Shown in pieces: positions 32,451-42,436 of a stretch of DNA of 64,000 bases. The stretch comes from Tritrichomonas musculus (taxonomy: Eukaryota; Parabasalia; Tritrichomonadida; Tritrichomonadidae). The DNA lies in the NCBI GenBank assembly GCA_039105265.1, contig JAPFFF010000069.1, positions 124,001-188,000 of the forward strand. The letters run 5' to 3'. The notes below the pieces were generated by a model. That model made no database searches and was not told the origin of the DNA. It worked only from the letters and a program-made list of their open reading frames with translations. Position numbers and translations under genes: made by a program. Within the stretch, counting starts at the first letter, position 1; each line of letters starts with the position of its first letter.

Positions 32451-32799
32451 TGTTATACTAGATATTCCAACATTTTGTTCTCAAAAAGTGAATTTTATTA
32501 AAGGTCATAGAAAATATTGAATAAATCGCTCTTTTTTTATTCAAATTATTTTATTTTTACATATTTTTTCCGCAGTCTACATACCCCTAGCGGGCGTCGA
32601 GCGACGACTAACGACGACGACCAGAGGGAGGAGTCGTTAGGAGGAGTCGAGACCCCGCGATTTGGGGTAAGACTCGGTAAAAATATGTAACCCAAATAAT
32701 TTTGAATAAAAAAAATTATGATTTATTCAATATTTTCTATGTCTTTTATTAAAAATTCTAACTTTTTGAGAACAAAATGTTGGAATATCTAGTACAGCA
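32451..32799. mobile_element. Foldback MITE with 16-bp target duplication
   Basis: This 349-base element starts TGTTATACTAGATATTCCAA and ends with the inverse, CTAGTACAGCA. The outer 78-80 bases of each arm are about 88% identical, and similarity continues inward to about 130 bases. It is flanked by an exact 16-base direct repeat, ATATACCAAATAAACG (32435-32450 and 32800-32815), inside the transposase gene. The centre holds a GC-rich core related to one at 42867. It has no coding capacity. The long duplication does not fit the common transposon classes. Confidence 0.8.
32580..32691. ncRNA. GC-rich structured core, copy A
   Basis: In an otherwise A/T-rich setting, this 112-base block shares blocks with 42867-42960: a 5' block CTAGCGGGCGTCGAGCGA, a GTCGAGA block, and a 3' block GGGGTAAGA-TCGGTAAA. 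Between them lies a possible hairpin, CTAACGAC (32608-32615) with GTCGTTAG (32633-32640), plus an ACCCC/GGGGT stem. It may encode a structured RNA or be the functional centre of a mobile element. Transcription is not shown. Confidence 0.35.
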
Positions 32800-33113
32800 A
32801 TATACCAAATAAACGAATCCACTTATTGGTTGATCGACATTCAACACATACTTGTGATGAAAGCAGAAATGCAGCCCGAGATTTGAACATTATTTTACAT
32901 TTTGTTCCTTCAGGAGCCACAGATATCGCACAGCCTTTGGATGTTGGTGTTTTTGGACAATTAAAAAATTCAGTTAGAAAAGAAGTCAGAGACTTAATGT
33001 TTGCTTGCCCTGATGAGAAAATTGAAATGAAAAAAGCGATTTCTATATTAATTGACAAATGGGATAAAAGTTATTCAAAATTTTGTAATTCATTTGATAT
33101 TTTTCAAAACTGA

Positions 33114-33367
33114 TTACGCAAATTGCTTTGTTAACTCCAAATTATTATTATTTATCTACTGTCTTACAAGATAATGTATCAAATATTTTCATTTTATTAG
33201 TTATTTATATAATATTATATCTTTTTTTTTTTTATTACCTTTTTGTTCAATTATATTTCTCAATTTTTACAAATAACCATAATTCAGATAATATTTTGCT
33301 ATTTCCTTTCAATTCGAATCAATTATCAAATTTATATATATATGGAAATGTGTAAAATTAAACTTCT
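33114..33367. other. Flank of the pogo-like element
   Basis: A/T- and T-rich sequence follows the transposase stop. No gene is supported. Confidence 0.35.
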
Positions 33368-33771
33368 CAAATATAAAATATCTTTGCATTTTCAATCTCT
33401 CAAATATAAAATATCTTTGCATTTTCAATCTCTCAATGATAAAATATCTGCACCATTTTCAATCTCTGAAAAATTTAAAATATTTTCTCACTTTCAATCT
33501 CTCAATCTTAAAATATCTTCTCATTTTTCATCTCTTTCGATGATAAAATATCTGCCCTTTTCAATCGATCTCAAACTTTAATATCTGCCCATTTACTATC
33601 TCTCAATCTTAAAATATCTGCCCATTTACTATCTCTCAATCTTAAAATGCCTGCCCATTTACTATCTCTCAATCTTAAAATACCTGCCCATTTTCAATCT
33701 CTCAATCTTAAAATATTTTCTCACTTTCAATCTCTCAATCTTAAAATATTTTCTCACTTTTAATCTCTTTC
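33368..33771. repeat. 33-bp minisatellite, about 12 copies
   Basis: About 12 imperfect copies of a 32-35 base unit follow each other, with a consensus near AATCTTAAAATATCTGCCCA then TTTACTATCTCTC. Neighbouring copies vary between TTTGCA, TTTTCTCACT and CTGCCCAT versions, showing several rounds of amplification. Open frames across it are a consequence of the period being a multiple of three. Confidence 0.9.
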
Positions 33772-35470
33772 AATGATATTATATCATATTTTTGATAAAA
33801 ATTCAGCCTTCTTGCATCGATCAGAATTCACATAAAAACCTCAAATTATCATATCTTTTCAAATTTTATCACAATATCAAAATTAATGAATATAATACAT
33901 GCGATTATAAATTCTAATCACAAATAATGCAAAAGTTATTATTTTTCATTTTATTTTTTTTTCATTCAAATCCATACGATAAAAATTGATTGTGTTTTAA
34001 AGTTTCTCAATGATAACTATGCATTTGTGAATATTAATATTTATATTTGAAGCCAAAGCTTCTATGTACTATCGGTTTAATCGTTAATGATCACATTTCA
34101 ATTACTACCAAAAACAAACATTTTATATGTCATAGATAAATTGCTTTACATACCACAGACAATACCAAAAACACCCGACTTTCTTTCCTAGGTTTTTTAA
34201 TTTTTTCAATTATTACAAATAATATGCATCATTTACCAACTTTTTTTAAAGCTATTATATTTGGCAATATTATTTCAACTTACGACTAATATGAGCTTTC
34301 ATATCTTTGCTACAATTTACAAAGTAAACATCAAGGATCAAGATATGATTATCAAAAATTGAATTGAAAAAATCTCACATTAGTTAAATATTAAGATGAA
34401 TAGGCATCATAGCACTGATGAATAATCGGTAGGAGATTTTTGCATATCTTTTATTTTTTGAAAATATATTAAAATATTTTACTCTTTAGCCACTTTTTTC
34501 CCCATCATATTTTTATTTCTAAAATGTTTTACTGTATTGTTAATAATAATATAAATTAAAATTAAAAAATCCTTTTTAATATTGAGATATTTATTGATTT
34601 TAATGATTCATAATCTATTTAATTCAAATATCCCATTGAAATCTTCACAAAAAATTAACGTTTTTTTCCCTAAATATAACGAATAAATTTTGTAAAAAAT
34701 AGTTGATCGAGCATTCAAAAAGTCACAATGAAATTTTTCAAAAGGAAATTCTTAATTTAATCATATGATGATATTTGATCTAATGACTTGTATTGCTAAT
34801 AATAATTTATTAAGGAAGAAATCATATAATTTCAATCACCGCTAATTCCATCTTTTTGAAATCTTATGAAAGTAACTTTTTGATTACTTTTTTTTTTTTT
34901 TTTTGATTCATAAGAATCCTTTCAATTTTATATATAGTTTTATGAAATGTATATAATTTGAAAGCAAATTTTAAACCTTTCAAATAATCTTTTTAAGCTT
35001 TTACAAAAAAAAAAAAAATAATATTGTATTATGAATTCTTCAGTTGCAAATTGAATAATGCAACTTTTTGAATACAGACTGAAAAAAAAAGTGGCAAATG
35101 GGTTAAAAAAATTGGTAGACTTTTTTTTGAACAAATTGCTGGACTTTTTGCAATATTCAATTTTCTGAAAGCACATCTCTTTTTTTCAAAATAAAATTCA
35201 ATTTTGGTTGTTGTAAAAAGTCAAGCAAATCGTTCAAAAAAAAATTAAACCAAAAAATCAAATTATCTCATGATATTTAAATTATCTAATCTATTCCAAA
35301 TAAAAAAATACAAAGAATAGAATACTTTTTTCAAATTGTTGAAATGAAAATACATTTAAAATTTCATTCGGATGACTTTTAATTGGAAACAGAAAAGTTA
35401 ATGAATAAAAACTAGTTAAATATTTAAAAATCTTAAAATTTAAAAAATTATTTTATTATTTTAGAATCAA
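33772..35470. other. Intergenic, AT-rich
   Basis: About 1.7 kb holds poly-T (34890-34904) and poly-A (35004-35018) runs. No coding sequence, RNA gene or further repeat is supported. Confidence 0.4.
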
Positions 35471-37810
35471 TCATTTAAATGAAACAGACTTCATTATATT
35501 AGGTGGAATCATCAAATTAATATGAGAAATTGCATCAAACCAATCCTTATCAATGAATTTCAACTTTGATTTTTCATGAATTTCAAAAATTTGAAATAGT
35601 CCACAATAACAAAAAGCTAGCTTTCCGATTTCAGTTACACTTGATGGAATCGAAATGCACCGAATTAGAGTAAAGTAAAAAGCAGCCTTTCCAATTGACC
35701 TTAACTCTGAATTCTCACAAAATTCAACTTTTTTAAGAATAGAACAGCAAGAGAAGGCAAAGTCTTTTATTTGCCTGACACGAGGAGGAATCGAAATGAA
35801 TTCAATTGATGAATTGGCAAACGCATAACTATCGATAAAATTCAATTTTGAATTTTCATCAAATTCAACTTTTTTCAATTTTTTGCTATTAAAGAAAGCT
35901 CGTCCTTCAATTTGCCTGACACTTGATGGAATGGAAACTTTTTCAATAGAAGTATTAGAAAAAGCAAATTGACCAATTGTTCTCAATTCAGAATGATTTA
36001 AAAATTCAACTTTTTTGAGCTTTTGGCATCCTTCAAATGCGTAAGAATCAATTCGTTTGATGAAGGATGGAATGTTTGCAGTTTCAATGTCACGTCGTGA
36101 AAAATGAAGAATGTCATATTTCGATGGTTCTTTATTTGTTTTCCCAATGATGAAGTTCGATTCATAATATGAAATGTTTTCTTCTTTATTGTGATATATT
36201 ATGATGTTTTTCAAGTTGGTTGTTCCATTGCACCATCCTTCTTCTAACTCAACAACACTTGAAGGAATCTTGATTGTTGAGATTGTTGAGTTACAAAATG
36301 CATCTTTTTCAATTGTCTTCAATTCTGAGTCCTTTGAAAATTCCACTTTTTCAAGGCTATAACAGCTTGAGAAAGCAAATTGGCAGATGCGAGTAACGCA
36401 TGAAGGAATGATGATACTTTCTATTGCAGAACAAGAAAAAGTAGCTTTTTCAATTGAATTCAATTTTGAATGCTCAGAAAATTGAATGCATTTTAATAAA
36501 CGACAACTTGAAAAACAACACTCGCCAATTCGTGTGACGTTTGGAGGAATTGAAATTCTTTCGATAAAAGTTCGTGGGAAAGCCAAATCGCCAATTGATT
36601 CCAATTCAGAATCATCATCAAATTCCACTTTTTGAAGGCCAATGCATTTATCAAATGCGTAAGAATCAATTCGTTTGATGAAGGATGGAATGTTTGCGGT
36701 TTCAATATCACGACGTGAAAAATGAAGAATGTCATATTTCGATGATTCTTTATTTGTTTTCCCAATGATGAAGTTTGATTCATAATATGAAATGTTTTCT
36801 TCTTTATTGTGATATATTATGATATTTTTCAAGTTGGTTGTTCCATTGCACCATCCTTCTTCCAACTCGGCAACACTTGAAGGAATCTTGATTGTTGAGA
36901 CTGCTGAATTACAAAATGCATCTTTTTCAATTGTCTTCAATTCTGAGTCCTTTGAAAATTCCACTTTTTCAAGGCTATAGCAACTTGAGAAAGAAAGCTC
37001 ACAGATTCGAGTGACGTGTGATGGAATCAAAATAGATTTAAGTGAAGAACATGAAAAAGCTTTTTTGTTTATTGTTTTCAGATTCGAATTTTCAGTGAAA
37101 TTAATTGACTCAATTTTTTTGTTATCACAAAATGCGCCTTCAGCAATGCTTGTAACGATGAATTCTGTTGATTCATAACTGACACTATATGGAATTGAAA
37201 CGATGCTATTTGTATCTAAATAACTGAAAACTGTAGCCGTTTTTTCTTCTTCGTTTAATAAAAATTGGATTCCATTTTCAATCACAATTTTTTCAGTCAA
37301 TAGTGATGTGATTAATCGTGTGTCTCCAATTTTGCATGAGTTCAACAGTTGTTTTTCAAATTGTTTAAATCTAAAATGTTTGTTTTTGGTTTGGTATTTA
37401 AATAAAAGTTCGATAATTTCTTGAAATTTCCTCTTTTGTGTTTCTTTTTTGTCATTTTCACCTGAAAATCGAGATTTAAGTTTTTTATTTTCTGTTTGTA
37501 ATGAATACAAATTGGTATTTAATATTTGTCTTTGATATTTTTGGATTAGGGTTTTCATTAAACCAAATTCATTACTTAATGAAAGATATTGTCCAAAATT
37601 TTCTGGGCAAATGAATGGTATTTTTTGATTTCCCCAATATTCAATAAATGACTCTAGAATTTTGTCATTTACTCTTGAACGAATGATATATTGATTATTT
37701 GTATTTAAAGTATCGTACACCATTCGATTTAAATCGCATAAAAAAAGAAAATTGGAAGGAATCGTAAATGTTTTGTCCTTTAAAAATAATTTATAGGTCT
37801 TTGGTTTCAT
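35471..37810 (-). CDS. BspA-like leucine-rich repeat protein, intracellular type
   Basis: This 779-residue protein starts with a BTB-like segment (about 1-100, KTYKLFLKDKTFTIPSNF), like those in the giant ankyrin gene. A Lys-rich coiled region (about 95-150) follows. From about 200 to 770 it carries BspA/TpLRR-type leucine-rich repeats (IPSSVTEIGKLAFCYC and similar, about 23 residues each). There is no signal peptide or membrane segment, so it is not a classical surface BspA. A block of about 114 codons is duplicated with about 95% DNA identity. The ATG at 37810 has no clear Inr-like motif. It is probably a protein-interaction scaffold. Confidence 0.85.
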   Translation of the reverse strand: MKPKTYKLFLKDKTFTIPSNFLFLCDLNRMVYDTLNTNNQYIIRSRVNDKILESFIEYWGNQKIPFICPENFGQYLSLSNEFGLMKTLIQKYQRQILNTNLYSLQTENKKLKSRFSGENDKKETQKRKFQEIIELLFKYQTKNKHFRFKQFEKQLLNSCKIGDTRLITSLLTEKIVIENGIQFLLNEEEKTATVFSYLDTNSIVSIPYSVSYESTEFIVTSIAEGAFCDNKKIESINFTENSNLKTINKKAFSCSSLKSILIPSHVTRICELSFSSCYSLEKVEFSKDSELKTIEKDAFCNSAVSTIKIPSSVAELEEGWCNGTTNLKNIIIYHNKEENISYYESNFIIGKTNKESSKYDILHFSRRDIETANIPSFIKRIDSYAFDKCIGLQKVEFDDDSELESIGDLAFPRTFIERISIPPNVTRIGECCFSSCRLLKCIQFSEHSKLNSIEKATFSCSAIESIIIPSCVTRICQFAFSSCYSLEKVEFSKDSELKTIEKDAFCNSTISTIKIPSSVVELEEGWCNGTTNLKNIIIYHNKEENISYYESNFIIGKTNKEPSKYDILHFSRRDIETANIPSFIKRIDSYAFEGCQKLKKVEFLNHSELRTIGQFAFSNTSIEKVSIPSSVRQIEGRAFFNSKKLKKVEFDENSKLNFIDSYAFANSSIEFISIPPRVRQIKDFAFSCCSILKKVEFCENSELRSIGKAAFYFTLIRCISIPSSVTEIGKLAFCYCGLFQIFEIHEKSKLKFIDKDWFDAISHINLMIPPNIMKSVSFK
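36035..36993 (-). repeat. Recent internal duplication in the BspA-like gene
   Basis: About 341 bases at 36035-36375 recur at 36653-36993, offset 618 bases (206 codons), with about 95% identity. Both encode the GTTNLKNIIIYHNKEENISY and YDILHFSRRDIETANIPSF blocks. The offset is in frame, so the repeat array was lengthened without damage. Confidence 0.85.
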
Positions 37811-38025
37811 TTTTTACTTGAAATTTATCTATATATTGAAAAAATAAAATATATTTATCTTTTTTTAAACAAAAGTTGCTTAATAATATTTAATATATTT
37901 ATTTTCGAGTTTTAATAGATATTAATTTTTGTTTGGTTATGAAACGTGATTAGAAATTAATCATTATTTAAACTAACTTTAAAATTTCAATGCAATAAAT
38001 TCAATGAGATGTCACAAAAATAAAT
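37811..38025. other. Upstream flank of the BspA-like gene
   Basis: A/T-rich sequence with no supported gene. Confidence 0.35.
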
Positions 38026-38035
38026 ATGTAAATCT

Positions 38036-38837
38036 ATAGGGGGGTCAACCGCCGAAAATGTGTCAAAAAAAATATTTTTTAAAGATAATGATAAATAAAT
38101 ATTGGAAATATATTCCTTACTTTATATAGTTTATTTTAAAATATATATTATTAAATTTCATCTATAGGTCCACAAAAGGCAACCACTTTTCGAAAATTAA
38201 AAAAAAAATAACCATAATTCACCATTTTGCAAAAAAGTGGCTTTTATGATTATTTGAATCAGATTGATTAATATTTTGAGTTTTATTCAAGAAGGTTATT
38301 ATGAAAATATTTATTTGCTTAGGTTATCAATTTAAAATTAATTTTTGAATCTCAATTTAAATTATTTAAATATCATAATAATTTAATTATTGATATATAT
38401 TTCAATTTATCATAAAATAGATTTTTAATAGATTTTCTCTCTTATTTTTTAATATTTTTGTTACATTTGCATCAATTTCATATAATCATTTAGAATCTAA
38501 CTATCATATAACATTTTATGTAATTAAAGAGCAGAATTATAAAATTATCACATTTAAACTTGTTTTTTAATCATTTCAATGGCAGAACAAAGTCTTTTAT
38601 TAATTATCTTAGTGATTTTACTGAAAATTTTTAAAAAATAGCTCAATTTTCAAATCACAAGTCATTACAACTTTAATGCTTTGCCTTTTTTGGCCCTATA
38701 GATAAAATTAGGAAAAAATATTTTTAATAAATAGTATATTAAATGAACTATATAGTTCTATAATTATTATACAAAAATTCTCAGATTTTAAGTTTGCTTT
38801 AAAATTTTGACAAAAATTTTACGGTTGACCCCCCTAT
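38036..38837. mobile_element. Foldback element with ATAGGGG termini, 802 bp
   Basis: The element begins ATAGGGGGGTCAACCG and ends CGGTTGACCCCCCTAT, a perfect inverted pair of 16 bases. It is flanked by GTAAATCT (38028-38035 and 38838-38845) as an 8-base duplication, or 10 bases if the outer AT is counted. Inner arms also match, for example TTTCATCTATAGGTCCACAA near 38155 against its inverse near 38690. No coding sequence is present. An 8-base duplication fits hAT-type or related elements. Confidence 0.7.
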
Positions 38838-39379
38838 GTAAATCTTTATTTAATACCAAACCAATACATTGAGAGTAGGAATTCATGCACTAATAACCAA
38901 TTGGCTATGATTCAAATTCAAAATACAAACAATTACAAGCAAATTAACAGTGAGTTCTAGAAAATCAACCTCTATTTAAAGAAAAGAATAAGTATTCTAG
39001 AATTATTTTAAAAACAAAATGACAGATCCCGATAATAAAAATATACCTCTCTCTTGGATTTGATAGCAACAACTATAAAAAAAATATGAATAATCATCAA
39101 GTGTTTTGCGTCCGAAATAAGAGTCATATCAGATGCTAATTGGATTACTATTATAGTTCAAAAATAAATTCAGGAGTATTTTTTTGGGTTTGAAATTTAA
39201 ATTCTTTGATGCTCTATTATATGAATCATAAATATAAATGTAAATTTTGTAGCCATTTACTTTTTAAAACATTTTTGTTTTACAGCATATGCCCAAAACT
39301 AATATATTGTGCAAATTGATAGAATAATCTATCTATTATAAATCATAAAAATGGCTCAAATAAAAAAATATAAAAAATA

Positions 39380-39660
39380 TAAAATGCCGCATCTCAAAAA
39401 AATAATCCTTATTCAGCAGCCATTTATATCTATAAAATGCTTTCATTAGCCAAAAGCATCCCTCCGCATGTAATTCACATCATTATGAACTTCGAATGGA
39501 TCTTCACTTCCAAGTTTTGTAAATATATTTGGTATTGTTGCTAATTGCTTGAACAATTTAAACATTAAGGTAAAATTTATTAGTACAGATGGAGATGCCA
39601 GCTTTGATGAAAAGCATGTGAATTTTTATGAAAATGTTATACGTAGATGAAATTAGTTTC
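39380..39660 (+). pseudogene. Relic of a P-element/THAP9-like transposase
   Basis: Short coding-like runs on the plus strand include NIKVKFISTDGDASFDEKH. This aligns with the LVKFLSFDGDRCYNQIHKS stretch of the gene at 43800-45965, including the acidic pair of the catalytic region. Reading frames are broken by stops and shifts. It is a decayed second family member, in the opposite orientation to the intact one. Confidence 0.55.
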
Positions 39661-40269
39661 TCAAAAAGAAAAAATTGAAGAAAAAAAAGTATATGGGGCC
39701 TTATATATCAGATTATATGAGAAAGAAAAAAGTTAAATTTTTTATGAGAATGAAAGGGACTTCAATGAAAACATTTTAACTAGTAGCAAGTATATAATTA
39801 TAACAAATGTTTTAACTTATAAATAGGTGATTATATCAAAATGAATACATATGTTCCAGTTCAATCATGCCCAATATCATTTTTATCAAATGATGTATAA
39901 ACATGTAAATCTAGCTTTAATAATACCAGAATTTTTTGAAATGTGGTTTGATAAGAAACTAATACATCACATTAAAACAGTAAGAGCAGAATAGATTCAA
40001 AAAAGATGGAAATCAGCCAAATGGATTCTATTAAAACTTCACAAAGTAATAATTGATTTTTCGTTTATTTTGATAAATAATTTATTATATATATATATAT
40101 ATAATTATTTATCCAAATTTGCAATTTTCAAATGTAAAATATTTCAAAAGAGGCTATTTTTGAGATTTTTATCCAAACATTACTGAAATTATAGTTTATG
40201 AATTGTCAAATTTAATTACTATTTTACTAGTACCTGTTCTATCTCATGTCTGTAAATTTGTTGGTTAAA

Positions 40270-40690
40270 TATTTATGCATGTCTCATCTACATTCCACTG
40301 TATTTCCTTATTAAGTATGATATCTTGCAGCATAGTATGTCAATTCCCATCATTGCTGGCAAAAGTATGTTCACATTACAAATTGAAAGCAATTTGGACC
40401 AATAACTTTATGCAATTTTTCTATGCTTCCTGGTATAATTTCCAAAATTGTGGAATACTACTGATTGTCTCAATTATTGAAGGAAGTTGCGCTTCAACAG
40501 TGAAAAAAATTGATCATTGATCAAGGATATTTCAATGTTGTTGATGATTCGCAATGATAGAAGGCTCGTTCTCCAATTTCTGTGATCGCTTTTGGAATTC
40601 CAACAGGAAGAAAAGATGTACAATCCTTGAAGAAAAAGTCTCTGATTTTAATCCAATAGCTGTTCATTTTACACGAGCATAAATTGAATA
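40270..40690 (-). pseudogene. BspA-like gene relic
   Basis: The minus strand shows a leucine-rich repeat signature, IPKAITEIGERAFYHCESS (about 40545-40615). Traces lie downstream, such as IGPNCFQFV (near 40405), broken by stops and shifts. It is a decayed piece of a BspA-like gene. The plus-strand frame at 40275-40520 is a chance opening over it. Confidence 0.5.
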
Positions 40691-40737
40691 AATATCACAC
40701 TGTTAAATTTGAAAATACAAAAATATCAAAAATACGA

Positions 40738-40792
40738 GGTCCTAGGTGTGGAGCACTGGGATGATAAAACCACTACACCAACCATGTCTATA
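40738..40792 (-). pseudogene. tRNA-like 5' half
   Basis: Read on the minus strand, TGGTTGGTGTAGTGGTTTTA matches a tRNA D arm with a canonical box A (compare eukaryotic tRNA-Gly/Glu TGGTGTAGTGG). An imperfect anticodon-like hairpin and then TTTTT follow. There is no T arm or box B, so this is a half tRNA or tRNA-derived fragment. Confidence 0.35.
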
Positions 40793-40830
40793 TTTTATCT
40801 TAACTTTGGAAATTAATAAACTTAACTTTT

Positions 40831-40832
<2 letters not shown>

Positions 40833-40871
<39 letters not shown>
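40833..40871. repeat. Poly-A tract of about 38 bases
   Basis: A nearly pure A homopolymer lies between the tRNA-like fragments. Confidence 0.9.
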
Positions 40872-40874
<3 letters not shown>

Positions 40875-41016
40875 TAAAATTGTTTCATAAAAATAAATCA
40901 AGAATATGTATGAGAAGAATTGAACTTGTGAAACCAAGAAAAAAAAAATACAAATTTGAAATTTCCAAATATTTTTTATATCACATGTTGAAATTTTCCA
41001 TTAAACTAAGTTTTTT

Positions 41017-41288
41017 AATTTGTCCCTTCTTATCGTCCTCTCAAATTTGAATAAAGCTAAATATTTTTTTTAAGTTATAAAGGAATGAATACCTTCATTC
41101 ATCTCAGGTCGAGGGTCCCGCTATTACCTTAACCAATTGGTCTTAGCCCTCAAAGGCTCCCAAAGCTATTTAAAAGGTATTTTTCCTGAATAAAAAACTT
41201 TTTTATATTCTTTTTTTTTATTTTCATCTTCTCAAAATTGAAAGATATGGTATTTTAAAAAAAATAATTTGTCCCTACTTATCGTCCT
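41017..41288. repeat. 23-bp direct repeats around a tRNA-like segment
   Basis: A 23-base sequence beginning AATTTGTCCCTTCTTATCGT occurs at 41017-41039 and again, with one change, at 41266-41288. Between them is the tRNA-like stretch. The arrangement could be a target duplication or two copies of a repeat. Confidence 0.6.
41082..41161 (-). pseudogene. Degenerate tRNA-like segment
   Basis: On the minus strand, GACCAATTGGTTAAGGTA closely resembles the D arm and box A of tRNA-Ser/Leu. A box-B-like GGTATTCATTCC sits about 35 bases on. The anticodon arm is not convincing and the acceptor ends do not pair. It may be a decayed tRNA or the head of a tRNA-derived SINE. Confidence 0.3.
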
Positions 41289-41426
41289 ACTTTCTGAAGA
41301 CTCATAGAAAATTTGAATTAAAAACTCTCAATTTTTTTGTGAATAAGGTAATAATTAAAAAACTTAGTTTAGATTATTTTGGAAATATTTGCCTCAAAAA
41401 GTTCAGACCTAACCAAAATTTTGTAA

Positions 41427-42401
41427 ATGAATGAAGAACTTTCTAGCTTGATTATTGATCGTTCAACTTTGAAAAATGTTAATTTAATAGCTGTTGGAAC
41501 ATTTGGCAATGTCAAAAAAGGAATTTTACCAGGTAATGAAAACCAACCAAACAAAATTTATGCTATTTATGATATCAATCCTTCATTAATACAAGATGAA
41601 AAAGAACAAGAAGGATTTTACAACGAAATTAGATGTCTAAATTCATTGAATCATGAAGCAATTTTAAAATTTATCGGATTTTCAATACCAACCGAAAGCG
41701 ATAGCAACTATTCAATTATTTGCGAATACATGAAAAATGATACACTTAAAAAATTAATTCAAGATGTGGAACGTTCCCATGCACCAGCTAACTGGGATAC
41801 AATTAAAGCAATTAATATCTTTGGTATTGCAGCAGGAATGGCATATATTCACCAACACAATGTTATTCATCGAGATCTAAAACCATCAAACGTTTTTCTT
41901 GATTCAAATTTTTATCCAAAAATTGGAGATTTTGGGTTGTCAAAATTTTTCATTGAAGGTACCGAAAATGAACTTAATCAAACACTTAATGTTGGAACAC
42001 CTATTTATATGGCACCGGAAGTTATTGAAAATAGTCACTATTCCAATAAAATTGATGTTTTTTCTTATTCTATCATACTGTATCAATTGCTGACTCAAAA
42101 CGAGCCATATTATGATGCAGAAAGACTCAATGCGTTCACTCTTTTCAAAAATGTTGCTGGTGGTGTGAGACCAACCATTTGTCCTTGTGAAATAAACAGT
42201 CAATTTATGAAGCTCATCGAAAGATGCTGGAGTGGAGATCCGGATAATCGGCCTTCATTCATACAAATCGTGAAAAAGTATATGGATTGTAGAGACGAAT
42301 TTTTTAATGATCAATATCTGGATGATGAACAATTTGATGATTACATTGAAATCGTGACAAAAGATCTAGATTTCTCTAATGTAGAAGATTTTATTTTATA
42401 A
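41427..42401 (+). CDS. TKL-like kinase lacking the usual ATP-binding lysine
   Basis: This 324-residue protein is mostly kinase domain (about 18-285). HRDLKPSN (Asp about 148), DFG (about 167-169), the activation-loop GTPIYMAPE and IDVFSYSI are all intact. The usual lysine of the VAIK motif is replaced: the segment reads YAIYDI, with Tyr at about 48. The glycine loop reads AVGTFGNVKKG, with two lysines at 30-31 in the next strand. The protein may be a pseudokinase, or may borrow a strand-2 lysine as WNK kinases do. The tail is acidic (about 290-324). The ATG at 41427 is the first in frame. Confidence 0.85.
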   Translation: MNEELSSLIIDRSTLKNVNLIAVGTFGNVKKGILPGNENQPNKIYAIYDINPSLIQDEKEQEGFYNEIRCLNSLNHEAILKFIGFSIPTESDSNYSIICEYMKNDTLKKLIQDVERSHAPANWDTIKAINIFGIAAGMAYIHQHNVIHRDLKPSNVFLDSNFYPKIGDFGLSKFFIEGTENELNQTLNVGTPIYMAPEVIENSHYSNKIDVFSYSIILYQLLTQNEPYYDAERLNAFTLFKNVAGGVRPTICPCEINSQFMKLIERCWSGDPDNRPSFIQIVKKYMDCRDEFFNDQYLDDEQFDDYIEIVTKDLDFSNVEDFIL

Positions 42402-42436
42402 AATAAAATACATTTAAAAAAAAAAAAGTATAGTAT

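Larger units (their letters stand above)
31585..33113 (+). pseudogene. Pogo/Tigger-like DDE transposase split by a MITE
   Basis: Exonic parts at 31585-32450 and 32800-33113 encode one transposase. The N-terminal part has a helix-turn-helix (about 35-65) and a CENP-B-like region. The catalytic domain has the first Asp in NADETYF and the second in LLVDRHSTH, followed by PSGATDIAQPLDVGVFGQLKN, as in the pogo/jerky DDE_1 group. The frame is open on both sides of the 349-base insertion, and no other disruption was seen. Removal of one copy of the 16-base duplication plus the insert would restore a continuous frame, so the insertion appears young. Confidence 0.8.

Noticed and set aside
33243-33581. 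112-codon frame with repeated KISLHFQSL blocks
   Set aside because: It is a translation of the 33-base minisatellite, whose period is a multiple of three; there are no coding features outside the repeat.
34940-35176. 78-codon minus-strand frame rich in Phe and Lys
   Set aside because: It spans homopolymer runs in A/T-rich DNA and shows no domain or Inr-like motif.
40275-40520. 81-codon plus-strand frame
   Set aside because: It lies over a minus-strand BspA-like relic and has no recognisable features.
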